From Helicoverpa zea (taxonomy: Eukaryota; Arthropoda; Insecta; Lepidoptera; Noctuidae): a stretch of 64,000 nt of DNA. A program made the translations under genes and the position numbers. The notes beneath the pieces were generated by a model. That model did no database searches. It saw only the letters and a list, made by a program, of their open reading frames with translations, and was not told the origin of the DNA. Below are positions 51,881-63,002 of this stretch, one piece after another (position 1 is the first letter of the stretch; every line of letters begins with the position of its first letter). The stretch lies in the NCBI RefSeq assembly GCF_022581195.2, contig NC_061474.1, forward strand, positions 6,944,001 through 7,008,000, in the 5' to 3' direction.

Positions 51881-53332
51881 CATACTTACAAACGACACAA
51901 TCCGTATGTCGGTTTTAAAAGTCGTATCCCATACATGGCTATTAGTAAAAAAATATTATAAAAATACGAAGTAAATTTACAGAGCTTGACCCGCTGCCGC
52001 ATGTCTGCCAATCATCCATACAGCGCCATGAACAGAGTTCTTTATTACCATTATACCCATTAACTATATCACTGATCATTTTACGAAACTAGAACTTTTG
52101 ACAGAAAACACCCGTCTTTTCTCAAGGAAAGTTATTAAAAGGATATCAATAATTCCCTTTCAATTCACCGGTTAATTAAAAGTTAACATCTAATCTAAAA
52201 CTAATAACAACATTTAAAGTAAGCAAGAGCGCAATTTTCTTTAAGATTTGATCTCACGAACTAACGAAGTGATTTCCAAAGCTTCCCAAATTGAATTTAA
52301 ATTACGACTAAGTTGAACTTGCCGCCGGTTTTCCAATTTGTAAGCCACGCAAAAAGTATATTTAATTAATGAAATCTAATAGGTTCCTGGCTTTGAGCTA
52401 ATGATGATGATTTTTAGTAAAGATATTTTAAGGTTAGGTCGATATTTTTGTGCCTTGCTTTTTCAGGCCTGTTTGATGGCTTCCGCACACTAATGAGTTT
52501 CGTTTCAGTAGGTACTCCCAGGGTTCACGTTGGACGCAATGCCGTCAATTAGATATGTAACATCATTATCAATACATATTATGAAACTATCACTACAAAC
52601 CTATATCAAGTCAAGAACTTCGAAGACTATAGCTATATCTGTCTTTTCGCGGTTCTCTCAAAAACGTGTAAAGAAAATTAACAACAACGTAATCATACTT
52701 CACGTTGCTGTAATTTTTTGTTATTAAAACTTTCGTTGTTCTGAAACATATTAATTACAAATCAGTATCGCCTACAGCAAATTCTTAAGGCCTCGCCTTT
52801 TATATTTTTTGTCCATTCCTCCTTAAACGTGTACTACGAAAAATATTGACTTTAATTACATATTTGCAAAAGCGGTGACCTTTCACTTTTCTTACGCTCT
52901 CAGATTAAAATTCATTTATACGCGAAAGTTGCTCGCAGAATAAACTATAATCGCGCGGAAAAGTATTATCCAAAAATAAACAGGTTTACATCTCTATTAG
53001 TGTCGACAAAAGATTGTTGACATTCCGAGATCTGAGATTTGATTGCACTGCCGTAATTTGTCTGATCATCAATTGAATACAGCTTGTGAATAGCGGTCTA
53101 TGACTCCTGAATTTTTCGAGAGCTTCATAGACTTTCATAGACTGGCCAACTCTGGAATTTCAAGTGTCATTATTCCAATTTTAAATCTGACGTAGTTGGA
53201 TTTTAACAATTGAATATCGTAGAACAATGGAATAGGTTGTGAAATAAAGTTTCAATGGAATGAAAAAGAAACCATGTATATTGAATCTTCGGTATACCTA
53301 TCATTTGTTTTGTTAGTAATTTGTGACTACCA
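51881..53332. other. Intergenic DNA, no gene recognised
   Basis: Nothing supported. Confidence 0.5.
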
Positions 53333-53527
53333 TCTATACTAATATTAAAAAGCTGAAGAGTTTGGTTGTCTGTTTGAAACCGCTAATCTCAGGAACTACT
53401 GGTCCGATTTGAACAATTCTTTCGGTGTTAGATAGCCCATTTATCGAGGAAGGCTATAGGCTACTTTTTATCCGGGTTCGTGCAGAGGTTCCCACGGGAT
53501 GCGGGTGAAACCGCTGGCAGAAGCTAG
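53333..53527 (+). mobile_element. Helitron-like non-autonomous element
   Basis: 195 bp. Starts TCTATACTAATATT, ends AAGCTAG, and is inserted between A and T with no duplication. A GCGGGTGAAACCGC hairpin lies about 18 bases before the end. These are Helitron hallmarks (5' TC, 3' hairpin plus CTAG). No coding capacity. Copies at 28880-29073 and 34165-34352. Confidence 0.82.
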
Positions 53528-55401
53528 TAATACATACACAGACAAAATCCAGATCATAACTGCGGTCCTTTAAGCAGGTGCAAAAATAAAATCTGCAAGA
53601 TCTTTATTTATCAAAACAACCATCTTTAGGAGACTATTAAAACTGTCGAGACAATGGCTTATAACTCATCCCTCCCTTTTAAGCCACAACTAAAGATATA
53701 CGACATAAAAAACTTTGTCCTTTAAAAACTTCAGTAAAAAATGTCTTAAGCATCTGTGGCTTTTTATTAAAATTCCCGTTTGGAAGGCCTGTGACGATAT
53801 ATCTTGGGAGTTTTTTTAAGGGACTTCCCTCAGTAAATGTTGGAATAATATGGAGATGGAGTGTAATGAAAATTTCGGGTTTGGGAATGCAAAATAGGAG
53901 AGGAGGAAGCAGGGATTGGAATGTATAGAGTAGGTAGACTGTTTTTCAGGACGTACATTTGTCATCATCAAGTTAGTTTTCACTAATGTTAGGTGTGTTG
54001 CAAAAAATATTCGAGTATTTTGAAAAGTTGCCATTTAAGAAACCGTTATTAAGTACATTAAAAACAAAGCAATAGGTACATAAATCATTTGAAAACTTTA
54101 TTTAAAAACACCTCTTATGCCATTAATTAAATGTTTCAGTTTTTTAAGATTTTATTTTTTCAGTAGGCATCAACTTACATTCATTATAATTAAATACCGT
54201 TTATTACTCTCTTGGGCAGAATTACTTATTTCGAATTTTATAAAGAAAAGTAAAAAAAATAAGGAGTCTAAAAATGGGTTTTAATTAATATAGATATTAT
54301 TATATCGAAGAGTTATTATTTATTTGTCTGAACGCACTGTATCTTAGAGACTTCAGTATTAATTAACAGCCCATTTATTGTGGTTCCAAAAAGTATAAAA
54401 AAAACACACACTTAACTTTATATCCTGAAACAAAGTTATTTATCAATATCGACCTCTAGTACCATCCCTCAGATAAATGAGGCACTTGTTAGCTTTAACT
54501 TATAGGTACGGGAAATAAAAATAATGTATTTAACCATGATAAAAAATGGTGCATTAATGCGAAAACAAGGTTTTTTACGAAATGCTACCATACTTCCCTA
54601 AGTTGGAAGAGATATTGACGATTCCAATATTTTCAAATCAAAGGTTTTTGTCTCCTCTACTAACAACTTCTTAGTTGATAATATTCAGAAGCATAAGCTC
54701 AGGCAGTACTTAGTTTATGTCTATTAGACATAGATAGTATAAAATGCTATAATCAGTTAATTAATTTAGCAGTTTTATCAGTTAATTCATATTTTATGTT
54801 GGTCTTGGTTTTGTACTCAGTTTTGTGTCACTAAACATTTTTCTTTCTTCTCTCTTTCAATATTAGAAACTATACTTTAACAAAATAAAGTCTATAACTT
54901 CGCAAAATAAGTCCGTAATTTTGAACTACATAGGTGCTACGAACCAGCCACTAAGATATACGATACCAACCTACTTGGAGTGTACAATACACCCCTAATG
55001 AGAGTACCCTCGCCATAAAATGACCCTTTAACCAAAAACCTATACTTATTCCACGGAACGTGAGCTAATTCCTTAATTGGGTTAAACTTCGGACATTTTC
55101 CGGTAAGTACATGAAACTATTTTGTTGTAAAAAGCTATATGAGTCTTTATACGAAAGTGGTATTATGGAAATGACCAATTATGGATATTTTATTTCGCAT
55201 AGCGATATTCCAAAGGTTTTTCCTATTTTTTTTTTTTGCTTCGTAAGTGGGTTGCATTTATCTTACAACACCATTTTTTTTTCAATTTTAATGTAATTTA
55301 AAAATTTTCATTCACGGTGTTTTATCTTGTTTCAGGTATCTAAGGCGTTTCGGACAGTTAGAAGTTAAATCATCTTCCATCTGCGTAAGAATAAGTATCT
55401 A
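53528..55401. other. 1.9 kb without recognised feature
   Basis: AT-rich with long T/A runs. Nothing assignable. Confidence 0.5.
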
Positions 55402-55678
55402 CTCTAATCGGATGCAGCTAAGAACCAGTGCTTTATATGGAACGACTAGGGACTTATCTGACCCTGTCAACCCGGACACACTAGGGCAACACGATACACC
55501 TTTGTAAGACTGGTTATCAGACTTTATCTGACCTATAACTGGCCGTCACAACTGTCAAACGTTTAAATGGCAACCGGGTTTTTTTTGAATGTCTTCCAAA
55601 TTACGGAAGAACTCATGACATAGATAGATGAACACCCGTAGCTAGACCTCGATCAATCCATGCAACTTTAGCCACGAG
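55402..55678 (-). mobile_element. 5S-headed SINE, decayed
   Basis: On the minus strand it begins CTCGTGGCTAAAGTTGC, followed by a shortened 5S-like head (GGATTGATCGAGG...GGGTGTTCATC). The diverged SINE body then runs to AGCTGCATCCGATTAGAG. Heavily mutated relative to the 39-kb copy. Confidence 0.6.
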
Positions 55679-57244
55679 CCCCCTTCTATACTTAAACAAT
55701 TTATTCCTCCTATCGTCGATTAAAGAAACTGGTACACGAGCAGTATCTGAACCTGACCTGAATATTTCAGTAACAGCTGAAAAGAGGCCTTTGGCTTACG
55801 CCCTTTCATATTCTCATGCATTTTTAAACAGTTTTTACTGTGATTTAGTTAGCAACTTTGGAACTTATCTTAGTAACGCTTTAGAATTTGGTGTAATTTA
55901 TGGTAAGCGTTAAGGGTGGAATTTAATTACACATTTTTTAGAGGTATTCCGGAGTTTTCTCTCGAGTTCTGAAAGTTATTGTTAGTTCTAAAATTTAGAA
56001 CATTATTCTTTGAAAGTTTGTTTTAAGAATACAGTAGCATTACATTTTAAATAGTGTTAAGTTTAATTGGCAAAATGGGAAACTTATATTTATTAAGTGG
56101 GTGCAAAATTATGTACGAAATTACATAGTGTACCTTCCGGACATGGACATGTATGTTAGCGATTCTGAAATAGTTTACCAAATTATATCCCCCAAGTATG
56201 AATGCGGTTCTAACATCATTGTTTCTTTATTATTCTTGAAGTTTAAATGAACAAGAGAAGATTATAACACTTTATCAACAAATATGAATGAACATTAATC
56301 TACCTAAATAATTATATTTTTGATGCGACTTTAATTGTTATTATTATGTTATCTTCAGAACATTGTCCGTACTGATAACAACTTCTACAGTGCACATCAC
56401 GCATTTATTACCTATCTTTATTACACAAAAGAATTAATACAAAGATAATAAATGGTTTAAAATATATTAAAAAACTTGTTTTTTAAATTAAAAAAAAAAA
56501 CTTTAAAATATTTCTCCATCGATCAATATAATAAAGCAAATTAAAATCATCCCCCCGTTTTTAGAGGCAAAGAATTGTGCCCTATTTTTTTTTATTGAAT
56601 AATATGTTATATTATTTTATTTCATATGATTGTAAATAACAACACCCATATCTACTTACAAAAGAACACAATTTCCCTCAAAAAAAAAACTAAACTTAAA
56701 ACTTTACGTAACTTCAAAAACTTACCTCAAAGTTTGAAAACTTTTTTTGGAAACACGAAACAACTAACTCCTTACCACTTGAACTTTATACCACGAACTG
56801 CTATCAATAGTATTACTATACAACGTATTTTAATTTGTCGTTTTTATTTTTAGATAATATTAAAGTTCCCGCAGCGTGCGACTGAAACCGCGGCCACCGC
56901 GAAACTGAAGGCAGAGAGTCACCAGACCAATTTATTTGGACCTCTAACCTTCTTCGACGAAACTCTGCAGTACCCTATGACGTGAACACAAAAGGGGGCG
57001 AGGGAGGTCTTTGTAAACTGGTCATAGCCCTTTGCAGGTTACGGTAATTGAATTTCAATTTACGATAGTAAGTAAAAGTAAACAATCGGATCGGTTATGA
57101 TCGGCCGTGTAATGGGACGTATGCTGTCTTGAGATAATAGGTTTTTTATAAGGTCATATAAGGTTATTTTTTGTAAGGTCAGTATGTTAGTAAGCAATAC
57201 TCACGAAATAAAATAATTGGATGAATAAAATATTTTTTGTTTAT
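55679..57244. other. Intergenic DNA, no gene recognised
   Basis: AT-rich; a GCGACTGAAACCGCGG motif near 56875 faintly recalls the Helitron-like 3' end but is not sufficient to annotate. Confidence 0.45.
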
Positions 57245-57257
57245 ATTTTTATGACAA

Positions 57258-57642
57258 AAGTCGTGGTGGCCTAGTGGGTAAAGGACCAACCTCTCAAGTA
57301 TGAGGGCGCGGGTTCGATCCCAGGTCAGGCAAGTACCAATGCAACTTTTCTAAGTTTGTATGTACTTTCTAAGTATATCTTAGACACCATTGACTGTGTT
57401 TCGGATGGCACGTTAAACTGTAGGTCCCGGCTGTCATTGAACATCCTTGGCAGTCGTTACGGGTAGTCAGAAGCCAGTAAGTCTGACACCAGTCTAACCA
57501 AGGGGTATCGGGTTGCCCGGGTAACTGGGTTGAGGAGGTCAGATAGGCAGTCGCTTCTTGTAAAGCACTGGTACTCAGCTGAATCCGGATAGACTGGAAG
57601 CCGACCCCAACATGATTGGGAAATAGGCTCGGAGGATGGATG
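57258..57642 (+). mobile_element. tRNA-headed SINE (HaSE1-like), full length
   Basis: Head with A box TGGCCTAGTGGGTAAA and B box GGGTTCGATCCC, full body, and a tail ending GGAGGATGGATG. Exact 13-bp duplication ATTTTTATGACAA (57245-57257 and 57643-57655). Nearly identical to 39273-39660, so both look young. Confidence 0.93.
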
Positions 57643-57696
57643 ATTTTTATGACAATTTGAACCGTAGGTACTTAGGTATTATCTATTTTTTTGTAT

Positions 57697-57994
57697 AATA
57701 GCAGCGTTTTACCTGAAATAAAACGCATATTAAATACTTACCTTATTTGAAGCTTACTAGTTTGAGATAGGCACCTACGTGTTTTCCGCTTTTATCTCCG
57801 TCCTTTTCTACCCCATATCTTGCATCTCTCTCGCACACCGACCAGTTTCACTCCCCACCAGGCAGGAGGCGACGAGTGTTCTCGGCGGCCACAGTTCGTC
57901 ATTGAGTCGAAAACACCAGGCAGAAATTAAAATGTAAGCTTCAAATAAGGTAAGTATTTAATATGCGTTTTATTTCAGGTAAAACGCTGCTATT
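57697..57994. repeat. 298-bp palindromic element with 61-bp arms
   Basis: 57697-57757 and 57934-57994 are exact reverse complements (AATAGCAGCGTTTTACCTG start). Its interior from about 57741 to 57903 is the reverse complement of the right end of the adjacent DIRS-type element (about 62827-62989). It abuts or slightly overlaps the left terminus of that element. Confidence 0.85.
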
Positions 57995-58149
57995 AAATTC
58001 TTGACCGTTATTTGAAGCTTACTAGTTTGAGACGTGTTTGTTATCGCCTGGTGGAAGTGGACGCCAATGTGAGCAAAAGCACAATGAAATTGTGTATGTA
58101 AATAGGTACTTAGGTACACGAGTAATCACATGTAAGTATGTGTATTGCG

Positions 58150-58260
58150 TCCTGGAATACTAATGTAATCAAAGTTAACTGGTACTGGTACTCAGCTACA
58201 TCCTGTTAGACTGGAAGCCGACCCCAACATAGATGGGAAATGGGCTCGAAGGATGAGTAA
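58150..58260 (+). mobile_element. SINE 3' tail inside DIRS element
   Basis: GGTACTCAGCTACATCCTGT, GACTGGAAGCCGACCCCAAC, ATAGATGGGAAATGGGCTCG and AAGGATGAG match the last ~80 bases of the tRNA/5S SINEs. Truncated on its 5' side. Confidence 0.7.
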
Positions 58261-58429
58261 TAAAAATTAAAAGAGAGATGCAAGAACAAAAGCAAAATTG
58301 ATTTCATTTTCTAATAGTAATTAACAAAAACATTGCGATACTTCTTAATAACAATAGTAACAAAAATATAGACATTAATCAGCTGGATTAATTAAATAAT
58401 CGAGATAACTTGCTACTTCTATTTAGTGG

Positions 58430-59200
58430 GTATCTTTCCCTTCTGTAAAAATGGGCAAATGTATTGCCTGATCGCCAATTACCCTTTGCTAATATATCGT
58501 CCAAAAGTATATTGTCAACACAGATTTTGACGCTACCGCCGAGTGGAAGCTTCCTGGGGTTGTAGTTATTCCTGCCTCTTTTAACAATGTCTTAATCCAC
58601 CCGCATCATCGTTCGGGTGCCTGCCTTTGGTTGGCCTCTAACGGATATAAATAAATTTAAGGAATTAGCCGATGTCCGTCTATCTTCTAACAAGGCTTTA
58701 GTCTTTCTGACCCAATACACTGGACTTAGATTTATATTTTCCTGATTATCCATCAAACAACAACCCGACTGCCTATGACTAGAACTGTCGGTCTTAGAGC
58801 CAAAGACTGGCCATAAGATTAAATTATCTTTGTTGTTTTTGAAATGTTCTGGGTCTATTGCAAGCAAGGAAAGATCATGGACTCGCCTTTCCGAAACAAG
58901 CTAGCAAAAGAAAGAGCAGCAGTGTGCCTGGAAGTTGCAAATGGATTATTCTCGTCTACGTTTACTGCACTTAAGTAGGTTACCAATTGATCATTATTCC
59001 AGATGGACGGCTTCCCGGGGAACAGGTTTGCTCAGCGCTATTGATTTTAAATTGTGTCCGACTAGAACGTGTGAACCTAGCTCTCCAGTGGTTTCTGCAT
59101 TGCATAGTGTAGCTATAACTGACTTGTGTAATAAAATAGTATTGTATGTTAGTTTATTTACTATGTGTAAGTCTGCTAAAAATTGGGTAAGTATAGGTCC
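58430..59200 (-). pseudogene. DIRS tyrosine recombinase, broken
   Basis: Pieces in several frames show the family order. First is an N-terminal helical part (LADLHIVNKLTYNTI, HKSVIATLCNAETTG), then the first catalytic Arg block RRVHDLSLLAID (about 58860-58890). A beta/loop stretch in the open frame 58592-58867 (PVFGSKTDSSS, LSPVYWVRKTKALLEDRR) follows, then a HSAVAS block near 58540 where the second catalytic Arg is expected but not seen. The end is NTFAHFYRRE near 58440, holding the candidate Tyr nucleophile. Stops and shifts separate these pieces, so it is inactive. Confidence 0.75.
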
Positions 59201-59490
59201 AAATAGGGATTCAAGGATTCATAGGATCCAATTTCATACTTTTCGCCCCAATTTAACCATCGACTCCAAGCTGATTGATAAGTGTTGCGTGTGGATTGAA
59301 GAAGACTTCAGTCGGAGAGACTCCTTGTCCCTCCCCCCCCCCATTTCCCTGACCTTGGCAGGGGGTATCCCCGTTGCTGTGTCTATCGGTTTCTGCTCGA
59401 GGTTCATCAGTGTGTAGGGTACTGCTAATGATCGGGACTTCAAATCTGCTCGCCAAAATACCTGGTGCCACCGAAGGAACTACTATGAGA

Positions 59491-60220
59491 TTAACTCCCG
59501 TTCCTGAATTGAGATGACTGAGGACCTACGGTATAAGGTAAGGTGGCGGTAATACCCATGCTAGCGGGTAAGTCAAAACTTGAGAAAAAGGCATCGTGGA
59601 ACCCCGCTTTCGGGTCCTTCAGATCTAGGGGCACGTAGTACACAACTATGTGTCCCTGGGCTCGCTTCGAGGCAAGTAGGTCCACTGCTGATACAAGATG
59701 CCACTCCGGTGGAGGTTTGTGTCGGGAGAGATGGTCTGCCTGACTGTTGAATAGGGCTGGTATATGATTCACGACGTGATAGATTTGATACAGCTCAAGA
59801 TAACTGAATACTCTGTACGTCAAGTTCGGTAGGCTCCTTGATCGGGTGCCACCTTGATTTCTTAGATATGACACCACAGTCCCATTTTTGCATTGAAAAA
59901 TGGCTGTTGATCTCTTTAGCAACTTGCCGTGATTTTCCAGTTAATACTGCAAGCATCTCTTTCAGATCGCAGTGAAAGCCTTTTTCTCTCTCGTTCCATG
60001 AACCCATTACGGGAGTTCCGTTCAGTTGTGCCCCCATCCTACATCGGAGGCGTCCGTGGTTATAAGGTGACAGGGAAGTGGCGAATGAATATCCAAGGTT
60101 TGGTGGCAGCTGACCAGCCACCACTTTAGATCTGCTAAGGCATCTGCTGGTAGGTTCAACATTGCTATACTCCATTCACCGAGCCGTGAGCCCACAATGT
60201 AACCAAAGAATGACACTTTT
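59491..60220 (-). pseudogene. DIRS RNase H and linker, broken
   Basis: Reads ADLKWWL, LITTDASDVGWG with the RNase H Asp, then QLNGTPVMGSWNEREK and LKEMLAVLTG. Further on come VNHIPALFNSQADHLSR and VDLLASKRAQGH, the blocks that follow RNase H in DIRS elements. The pieces are split over overlapping frames (60022-60216, 59795-60175, 59491-59922), so at least two shifts occurred. Confidence 0.78.
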
Positions 60221-60239
60221 TCAAAATGGTGGGTATAAC

Positions 60240-60590
60240 CCGACCGATGACAAAAACGTCACATTTTTATGTAAAATGTTCTTAGTATCGTGGTCTTCAA
60301 TTAAGTAGGGTTCTATGTATGACAGTCAAGACTTCTAGGTTCATTTTACATGTAAACGATTTACTACATATTTCATTAAAATTAAGAAAATAATTTACGG
60401 CCTTTATTATACATATTTGATTTCAAATAAGTTTGAAAAGATTGCATAAGTTCCACAGACATCGTTCTAAAATATCCTTTCTAATGTTGTCAGTATATTA
60501 CTTTCGTAGTTATTTTTATAAAATATGATCATTACTTCAATCGTGACTTATAAGAACCCTTTTTATGGTTTGTTCACCGTTTGGCTCACG
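60240..60590. other. Non-coding insertion or decay inside DIRS pol
   Basis: AT-rich stretch with no DIRS-like coding, lying between the RT thumb (LLNFASFVVPYGRLHYRALL, about 60610-60720) and RNase H. It could be an inserted repeat; no termini were recognised. Confidence 0.4.
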
Positions 60591-60594
60591 GTTC

Positions 60595-61486
60595 CATGAA
60601 TAGGGTAGGTATAGATTGCTGTTCAACACTGCATTGAGGAAAGTGAGGAGAGCCCGGTAATGCAGTCTGCCGTATGGAACAACGAAAACTTGCGAAGTTT
60701 AAAAGTCCTATCAAGCTATGCAGGTCTTCTAAGTTTGTCGTGCTGTTTGTCACGTAGTGCGTTTTGTCATTATCTTGTTGATAATGCTTGCGATTTATTC
60801 ACTTGCCATCCAAAACGTGGTGCAAATGATCCCAAAGTAGGCAAATATATCTTGGTGAGCCACCAGAAAATCGAGATACACAATTATAAGTAACCCTTGA
60901 GTTTTCAAAGTTTGAGCCACCCAAATTGGTCACTGTGGCGAAGGTCTTGGGTGCCGTGCTTAAGCCAAATGGTAGGCACGTAATCTGAAGCAGTCTTCTT
61001 CTGTATACTAGTCGAAGAACATGTCTGTGACCTCCGGCTACCGGAAGGTAGAAGTAAGCCTGGGCGAGATCCACTTGCACAGCCATTCGTCTTTCTGAAG
61101 AAACTCTAGCACCCGAAAAACATTTATTAAACTGAAGGGTTCCGTAATTATGAACTTGTTGAGAACCTTGAGATTGAGTATTGGACGGTTCTTTCCGTCG
61201 CCTTTTGGGCACAAGAAACATATTGGAAAGAAAGCTGGCAGAATTTGCAGCTATCAATAAAACTTTTTGTTTTATCATTTGGGATATGACGACATCCATC
61301 TCTTTGGACTCTCTGGTCAAATCTGGCATTATCTATCAAAGGTGGCTCTTGGCCAATGGTATGCGATACCCAGTTATTATTTTTGACAAGAAAGGCGGAG
61401 CTCCCATTTCTTTCCATTGGTCTTGATATAATGTTAGGCAACCCGCCTGGAAAGTCATAACTTACGTGCCTTGTTGGACGCATCAA
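60595..61486 (-). pseudogene. DIRS-type reverse transcriptase, broken
   Basis: The minus strand gives the DIRS RT series: a WKEMGAPPFLSKIITGYRIP start, VQVDLAQAYFYLPVAGGHRH, LRLVYRRRLLQITCLPFGLS and TAPKTF. The catalytic motif follows in a different frame as YLD-FLVAHQD (60853-60878), where DIRS RTs have YLDDFLV, so one aspartate codon appears to be missing. A thumb block LIGLLNFASFVVPYGR follows. At least one frameshift lies between the finger and catalytic parts. Confidence 0.8.
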
Positions 61487-61974
61487 AGTCCGCCTGCGGT
61501 CCTGGACGCTTTCTGTTTCCTCTGTTGGACATGGTTCCTATTGTAATTTACTCGTGATATCCCAAGGGAGCTTTTAGAGTTTTGCGTCACACGCCATTCA
61601 GCGTGAGTGTGATTACCATTTCCCTTCGAGGGAAGGTTATAATGGCGACTCTTCGAAAGTCGATCCAAAAAGCCACCCTGCGAGGGTAGATTGCAATGAT
61701 GGTACGACCCGCAACATGCATGATTGGTACCCTGCGAAGGTCCGTGATAATGAGCCGACCCCTGCGGGGGGTGGCTAGTATACTTACTGGTCCCTGCTTT
61801 GTAATGATGCTGCGACTCGCAAAATGCAAGATTGGTACCCTGCGCGGGTCCGTGATAATGAAACGACCCCTGTGGGGGGTGGCTAGTATACTTACTGGTC
61901 CCCACTTTGTAATGATGCTGCGTCTCGCAACATGCAAGATTGGTACCCTGCGCGGGTCCGTGAAAATGAGCCAA
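61483..61974 (-). pseudogene. DIRS Gag-like region built of 36-aa repeats
   Basis: A 163-codon open stretch made largely of a His/Gly/Gln-rich unit (YHGPAQGTNLACCETQHHY, then KAGTSKYTSHPPQGS) repeated about three times, followed by a more ordinary basic segment. Each DNA unit is 108 bp, so the repeat keeps frame. It sits where DIRS Gag is expected, just upstream of RT. The reading does not stay open into the 99-bp repeats upstream, so the start of the protein is lost. I do not know a named domain for this unit. Confidence 0.6.
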
Positions 61975-61980
61975 CCCCTG
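61640..61980. repeat. 108-bp tandem repeats (about 3 units)
   Basis: The landmark TCCGTGATAATG or its variant recurs at 61741, 61849 and 61957, an exact 108-base period, with ACCCCTGYGGGGGGTGGCTA in each unit. They encode the 36-residue Gag-like repeat on the minus strand. Confidence 0.9.
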
Positions 61981-62345
61981 TGGGGGGTGGCTAACATACT
62001 TACTGGCAGTCCTAGGCGGAGCGTACCAAGTCTTTCAAGGCCGAAAAGCATCACACGCCGAGATAATGAGCCGACCCCTACGGGGGGTGGCTAACAGACT
62101 TACTGGCAGTCCGAGGGGAGCGTACCAAGTCTTTCAAGGCCGAAAAGCATCACACGCCGAGATAATGAGCCGACCCCTACGGGGGGTGGCTAACAGACTT
62201 ACTGGCAGTCCGAGGGGAGCGTACCAAGTCTTTCAAGGCCGAAAACCATCACACGCCGTGATAATGAGCCGACCCCCATGGGAGGTGGCTAACAGACTTA
62301 CTGGTAGTCCGAGGGGAGCGTACCAAGTCTTTCAAGGCCGAAAAG
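61972..62345. repeat. 99-bp tandem repeats (about 3.7 units)
   Basis: CCGACCCCTACGGGG recurs at 62071, 62170 and 62269 (period 99), each with GCGTACCAAGTCTTTCAAGG and CATCACACGCCG. The unit shares the GGGGGGTGGCTA core with the 108-bp units, so the two arrays derive from a common ancestor. The minus frame has stops here. Open plus-strand frames across the array are a by-product of the period. Confidence 0.9.
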
Positions 62346-63002
62346 CTTTCTTGACACCATCAGCCCTCTTCAAGTGCGGTAGTGATCAGTCCGAACTAAG
62401 GAGATGCTGGTTGGACCGCACCTCACACCATTCTTTTTTGTCAAACCGTTGAACGCCTTGCAGGATTGAACTAGGGCCACAGGTGCCTTAGGAACTTCGG
62501 GCTTGCTTTCTTTTCCATAGTCACGTGCACGGGCTGTGGTAGCTTTATTATTTACCGCATCTGTATTTGCTTTATAAGTCACTCATTCTGAAAACAAATT
62601 ACTGAAAAAAAAAGTACACGGAAGAAACTCGTGACAAAAAAGGGGTAGATGTACAAAATATTAACACTTGATTTCGCAAAATCGAATATCGAACGGTAAA
62701 ACCGTTAACAAATTGTATAAAATATTATAAACTCACCTGTGTTCTGCGAGAGCACTGAGTTTATTTTTCAACGAAATACTACAGCGGTTGGTTAGACAAC
62801 CTTCTCGGGCGGAAAACAAGACGCCAATGACGAACTGTGGCCGCCGAGAACACTCGTCGCCTCCTGCCTGGTGGGGAGTGAAACTGGTCGGTGTGCGAGA
62901 GAGATGCAAGATATGGGGTAGAAAAGGACGGAGATAAAAGCGGAAAACACGTAGGTGCCTATCTCAAACTAGTAAGCTTCAAATAACGGTCAAGAATTTA
63001 AT

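Larger units (their letters stand above)
57992..63002 (-). mobile_element. DIRS-type tyrosine-recombinase retrotransposon, decayed
   Basis: Bounded by perfect 41-bp inverted terminal repeats (57992-58032 and 62962-63002) with no target duplication, as DIRS elements show. Minus-strand order is a Gag-like repeat region, DIRS-type RT, RNase H, then tyrosine recombinase. Frameshifts and stops break every part. A SINE tail scrap lies near the 3' end. DIRS elements integrate as circles through the recombinase rather than a DDE integrase. Confidence 0.82.

Noticed and set aside
58935..59417. 160-codon plus-strand frame
   Set aside because: The minus strand here carries recognisable tyrosine-recombinase blocks of the DIRS element, and the plus frame has no motif.
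61640..62345. CRISPR-like array
   Set aside because: Units are contiguous tandem repeats without unique spacers, inside a retrotransposon of a eukaryotic genome.
61696..62452. Two plus-strand repeat proteins of about 130 residues
   Set aside because: They follow from tandem units with periods divisible by three. The minus strand agrees with the DIRS coding order.
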